Source of the DNA: SB15 sp964557285
GTDB taxonomy: Bacteria > Chloroflexota > Anaerolineae > Aggregatilineales > J027
Reading direction: 5' to 3'
Length of the DNA stretch: 8,168 bases
NCBI GenBank assembly: GCA_964557285.1
Contig: CAZKZS010000230.1
Span: 1-8,168, forward strand
The notes below the pieces were generated by a model that worked only from the letters and a program-made list of their open reading frames with translations, made no database searches and was not told where the DNA came from. Positions 6,275 through 8,168 of this stretch are shown one piece after another. Both the position numbers and the translations under genes were made by a program. Numbering within the stretch: the first letter of the stretch is position 1; each line of letters begins with the position of its first letter.

Positions 6275-7032
6275 ACGAAACTTTTTACGACACCATTGCC
6301 CGATTTTATGAGGCCGAAAATCGGGATTTTGTCAGCGACCTGGCACTCTATGAAGCCTTTGCCGAAGAAACCGGTAGCCCGATTCTGGATGTGGGCTGTG
6401 GCACAGGACGGGTTAACTTATTTTTAGCGCAGGCCGGATACAAAACTGTCGGTGTGGACAACTCGCCGGAAATGCTGGCTTTTGCCCGCCGCAAACGGGA
6501 TGCTCTGCAAGTGGATGCTGAACTGGTAGAAGCGGATATTTTGGATTTTCAGCAGGGCAGCTATCCGCTTATTCTGCTGCCGTTTAATACGCTGATGCAC
6601 TTCTGTGAGCAGGAACAGCAAATCGCCCTGCTAAAGCATCTCATCAGCTTGATGACACCGGATGGGCTGATGATTCTGGATTTGCCCAATGCCGGAGAAC
6701 TGCTGGCAACCGAAAACGATGACGCGGTACGTTACGAGCGTACTTTTTTTGAACCTATTAGTGGCAATCAGGTGATGCAGCAATCCGTCAGCACGATAAA
6801 CCGCGCCGAACAAAAACTCACCGTCAACTGGATTTATGATGAAATTTTGCCGGATAAAACGGTTAAACGTACCGTCGCGCCGTTAGAACTTCGTCTGGTT
6901 TCTGCGCCTGAAGTAACTTTACTGCTGCGGCTGGTGGGGTTAGAAATGGTAGATATGTACGGTGATTATGAGCAGGGGCCATTTATGGAGGGATGTGAAC
7001 GCATGATTGTGGTCGCCCGTAAAACAAAATGA
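6271..7032 (+). CDS. Class I SAM-dependent methyltransferase
   Basis: 253 residues from ATG 6271 (MNETFYDTIARFYEAENRDF), a common opening for this family. The frame also allows a TTG at 6229, directly after the RodZ-like stop, adding 14 residues with no family resemblance. Neither start has a clear Shine-Dalgarno site. Motif I is ILDVGCGTGR (residues 38-47) for S-adenosylmethionine binding. The acidic residue of motif II is in VGVDNSPEML (60-69) and motif III lies around AELVEADILDF (83-93). LMILDLPNAGE (133-143) forms a later core strand. The C-terminal half is beta-rich and probably shapes the substrate pocket. The substrate cannot be predicted from sequence; small molecules are most common for this group. 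The stop overlaps the next gene's ATG (ATGA at 7029-7032), so the two are likely coupled. Confidence 0.88.
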   Translation: MNETFYDTIARFYEAENRDFVSDLALYEAFAEETGSPILDVGCGTGRVNLFLAQAGYKTVGVDNSPEMLAFARRKRDALQVDAELVEADILDFQQGSYPLILLPFNTLMHFCEQEQQIALLKHLISLMTPDGLMILDLPNAGELLATENDDAVRYERTFFEPISGNQVMQQSVSTINRAEQKLTVNWIYDEILPDKTVKRTVAPLELRLVSAPEVTLLLRLVGLEMVDMYGDYEQGPFMEGCERMIVVARKTK

Positions 7033-7871
7033 TGTCACGCCTGTTTCTTCTAGGAGTGTTAATTTTTTTGCTGGTCGGCTGCGACGGCTGGATGGACTCC
7101 CCGACCCAGACGCCGCCGCGCACGCCATTGATTGCTGCCAGCCCGACGGTTTTGCCCGTCATTTCGCCCGAATCGAGCAGCGTTTTTGTGGGCAGAAGCG
7201 ATCCAACGGCGGCAGCACTCGCGGCGGAAGGGCAGCCCAGTGAAGAAGCTCCTACCCAGCCCATTGCTACCGACGCTTTTATCCCGATTAATGTGTTGGC
7301 TGCGGATGGGGCGGTCTTAAGAACGAGTTATTACGGCGCTCCGGTTCAGCCTGCCCCTGTCATGGTGTTGGTGCATGGGGAAGATGGAAATGTGCAGGAA
7401 CTGACTCTGTTTGCCCAGGCACTTCAATCAGTTGGGTATAACGTCATGCTGCTATATTTACGCGGCTACCCGCCTTCCCCCGGCCAGCCCGATTGGTCGC
7501 TGGCAGTAAGTGATATTAAAAGCGCGCTAGATACCCTGCAAACACTGCCAGTCGCACCGCGTTACGGGATATTAGGGCAGGGCAGCGGCACGCTAGCTGC
7601 TATTCTTGCCTGTGCGGAACATCCTTCCTGCGTAGTGGCTGTTGGCGCGAACCCTTTACCTTCTTCACAAATCGTCCTGCCCCAGAATGTGACTTTGCCG
7701 ATGCTACTGCTAGCTGGAGAAGACCGTTCCGACAGTTTACAAACGGCACAGACCATGGATGCATCGGCTCAGGGAACGCATGTGCTGGTGGTTTATCCTA
7801 CGCTGGTGCTGGCAGAAGAATCTGTCCGCACTCAGATTTTTCGCTGGCTGGAAGGGTATCTTAGCGGCTGA
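7029..7871 (+). CDS. Lipoprotein with alpha/beta-hydrolase fold, apparently lacking catalytic Ser and His
   Basis: 280 residues. The N-terminus is a lipoprotein signal: MMSRLF, a hydrophobic core, and the lipobox LVGC with Cys18 as the lipid anchor. A Pro/Ser/Thr-rich linker (about 23-80) leads to an alpha/beta-hydrolase-like domain (about 85-280). That domain has VMVLVHGEDGN (111-121, HG oxyanion-hole region), YLRGYPPSPG (143-152), the nucleophile elbow YGILGQGSGTLAA (179-191), LLLAGEDRSD (226-235, candidate acid Asp232) and a C-terminal helix. At the elbow the residue aligning with the Ser of G-x-S-x-G is Gly185, and no His follows the last strand (VLVVYPTLVLAEES). The protein may therefore be a binding or structural pseudoenzyme; Ser186 offset by one is the alternative. 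Two ATGs (7029 and 7032) are in the same frame; the first overlaps the methyltransferase stop. It is expected to be anchored outside the cytoplasmic membrane. Confidence 0.8.
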   Translation: MMSRLFLLGVLIFLLVGCDGWMDSPTQTPPRTPLIAASPTVLPVISPESSSVFVGRSDPTAAALAAEGQPSEEAPTQPIATDAFIPINVLAADGAVLRTSYYGAPVQPAPVMVLVHGEDGNVQELTLFAQALQSVGYNVMLLYLRGYPPSPGQPDWSLAVSDIKSALDTLQTLPVAPRYGILGQGSGTLAAILACAEHPSCVVAVGANPLPSSQIVLPQNVTLPMLLLAGEDRSDSLQTAQTMDASAQGTHVLVVYPTLVLAEESVRTQIFRWLEGYLSG

Positions 7872-7885
7872 ATTTTGTATGAAAA

Positions 7886-7915
7886 TCGTCAGGGGTGCTA
7901 AATTACTATTATAAT
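7886..7915 (+). promoter_or_regulatory. Promoter of the response-regulator gene
   Basis: A perfect TATAAT (7910-7915) is preceded at 18 nt by TCGTCA (7886-7891), which matches four of six bases of TTGACA. This places transcription start near 7922 and leaves about 25 nt of leader before the ATG at 7947. The 75-nt gap downstream of the hydrolase gene holds no visible terminator hairpin, so read-through from upstream is also possible. Confidence 0.6.
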
Positions 7916-7946
7916 GGTAGAAGGTAAGCTGCAACGAGCAAGAATC

Positions 7947-8168
7947 ATGACTGAAGCTGTATACATGTATCGCCTTTCCCCAACTTCTATCACGGCTGAA
8001 CTGCCGATTAAAGCAGAACGTAAAGGCCCACGTGCGAAGGTGCTGGTAGTTGAGGACGATTTGCACCTGATGGAAGGGATTCAGGAGATTTTAGAACTTG
8101 ATGGGTATGAGGTGGTGACAGCGCCAAGTGGTGTTGAAGGGCTGGAAGTGCTGTCCAGTGGCAACCCC
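7947..8168 (+). CDS. Response regulator, N-terminal part (runs off window)
   Basis: 74 codons are open to the right edge from ATG 7947. Residues 1-30 (MTEAVYMYRLSPTSITAELP and a basic stretch) form an unusual lead-in. The receiver domain starts at KVLVVEDD (31-38) with its paired acidic residues for magnesium binding, continues through a first helix (HLMEGIQEILELDGY), and a second strand and helix (EVVTAPSGVEGLEVL). The phospho-acceptor Asp, expected about 15 residues further on, is beyond the edge, as is any output domain. Receivers accept phosphate from a partner histidine kinase; none is in this window. A start at Met7 (7965) is an alternative, but 7947 is better placed relative to the TATAAT promoter. 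No strong Shine-Dalgarno sequence is present (GAGC around 7936-7939 is the nearest). Confidence 0.85.
   Translation, partial: MTEAVYMYRLSPTSITAELPIKAERKGPRAKVLVVEDDLHLMEGIQEILELDGYEVVTAPSGVEGLEVLSSGNP

Noticed and set aside
7872..7909. Terminator after the lipoprotein gene
   Set aside because: No stem of useful length followed by T-residues could be found between the stop and the TATAAT box.
7737..8066. 109-codon frame on the - strand across the end of the lipoprotein gene and start of the response regulator
   Set aside because: It is antisense to two recognisable coding regions and their promoter, has no family resemblance and an unremarkable composition.

Overview
The window is about half GC and densely coded. 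It most likely comes from an uncultured or environmental Chloroflexota bacterium of the Anaerolineae kind. This is an inference from three things: the Pro/Thr-rich 'TPTLTPTLT'-type tails on exported proteins, the style of the large GT-C type membrane glycosyltransferase, and a GC-rich palindromic repeat of a type scattered through such genomes. No rRNA or other firm taxonomic marker is present. I see no tRNA, CRISPR array, insertion sequence or phage gene.

Left part (1-2633, + strand): the 3' portion of a ribonuclease Z-type metallo-beta-lactamase gene is followed 10 nt later by an ABC ATPase gene with a TTG start. That gene overlaps an ABC-2 type permease gene by 17 nt. The last two form a simple export pump, and all three are probably cotranscribed.

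Middle (2630-4282, - strand): a large polytopic membrane glycosyltransferase-like gene runs convergently, and its stop codon overlaps the permease stop. It carries the most notable object in the window: a ~94 bp GC-rich, multi-hairpin palindromic repeat at 3552-3645. The repeat is read in frame and adds about 32 foreign residues to a loop between membrane segments.

Right part (4435-7871, + strand): a compact operon holds ribosomal protein bL9 (rplI, with an acidic C-terminal extension), a RodZ-like protein (cytoplasmic helix-turn-helix, one membrane span, beta domain, Pro/Thr-rich tail), a SAM-dependent methyltransferase, and a lipoprotein with an alpha/beta-hydrolase fold. The lipoprotein appears to lack the catalytic Ser and His. 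Gaps are 17 nt or less, or short overlaps, except for 43 nt before the preferred methyltransferase start. A divergent intergenic region (4283-4434) separates this operon from the glycosyltransferase gene.

Right edge: a TATAAT promoter at about 7886-7915 precedes a response-regulator gene (7947 onward). That gene runs off the window before its phospho-acceptor Asp.

No clearly new multi-gene system is visible. The points most worth a second look are the in-frame repeat inside the glycosyltransferase, the apparently dead hydrolase lipoprotein, and the unusual rplI-rodZ coupling with a hairpin over the rodZ ribosome-binding region.
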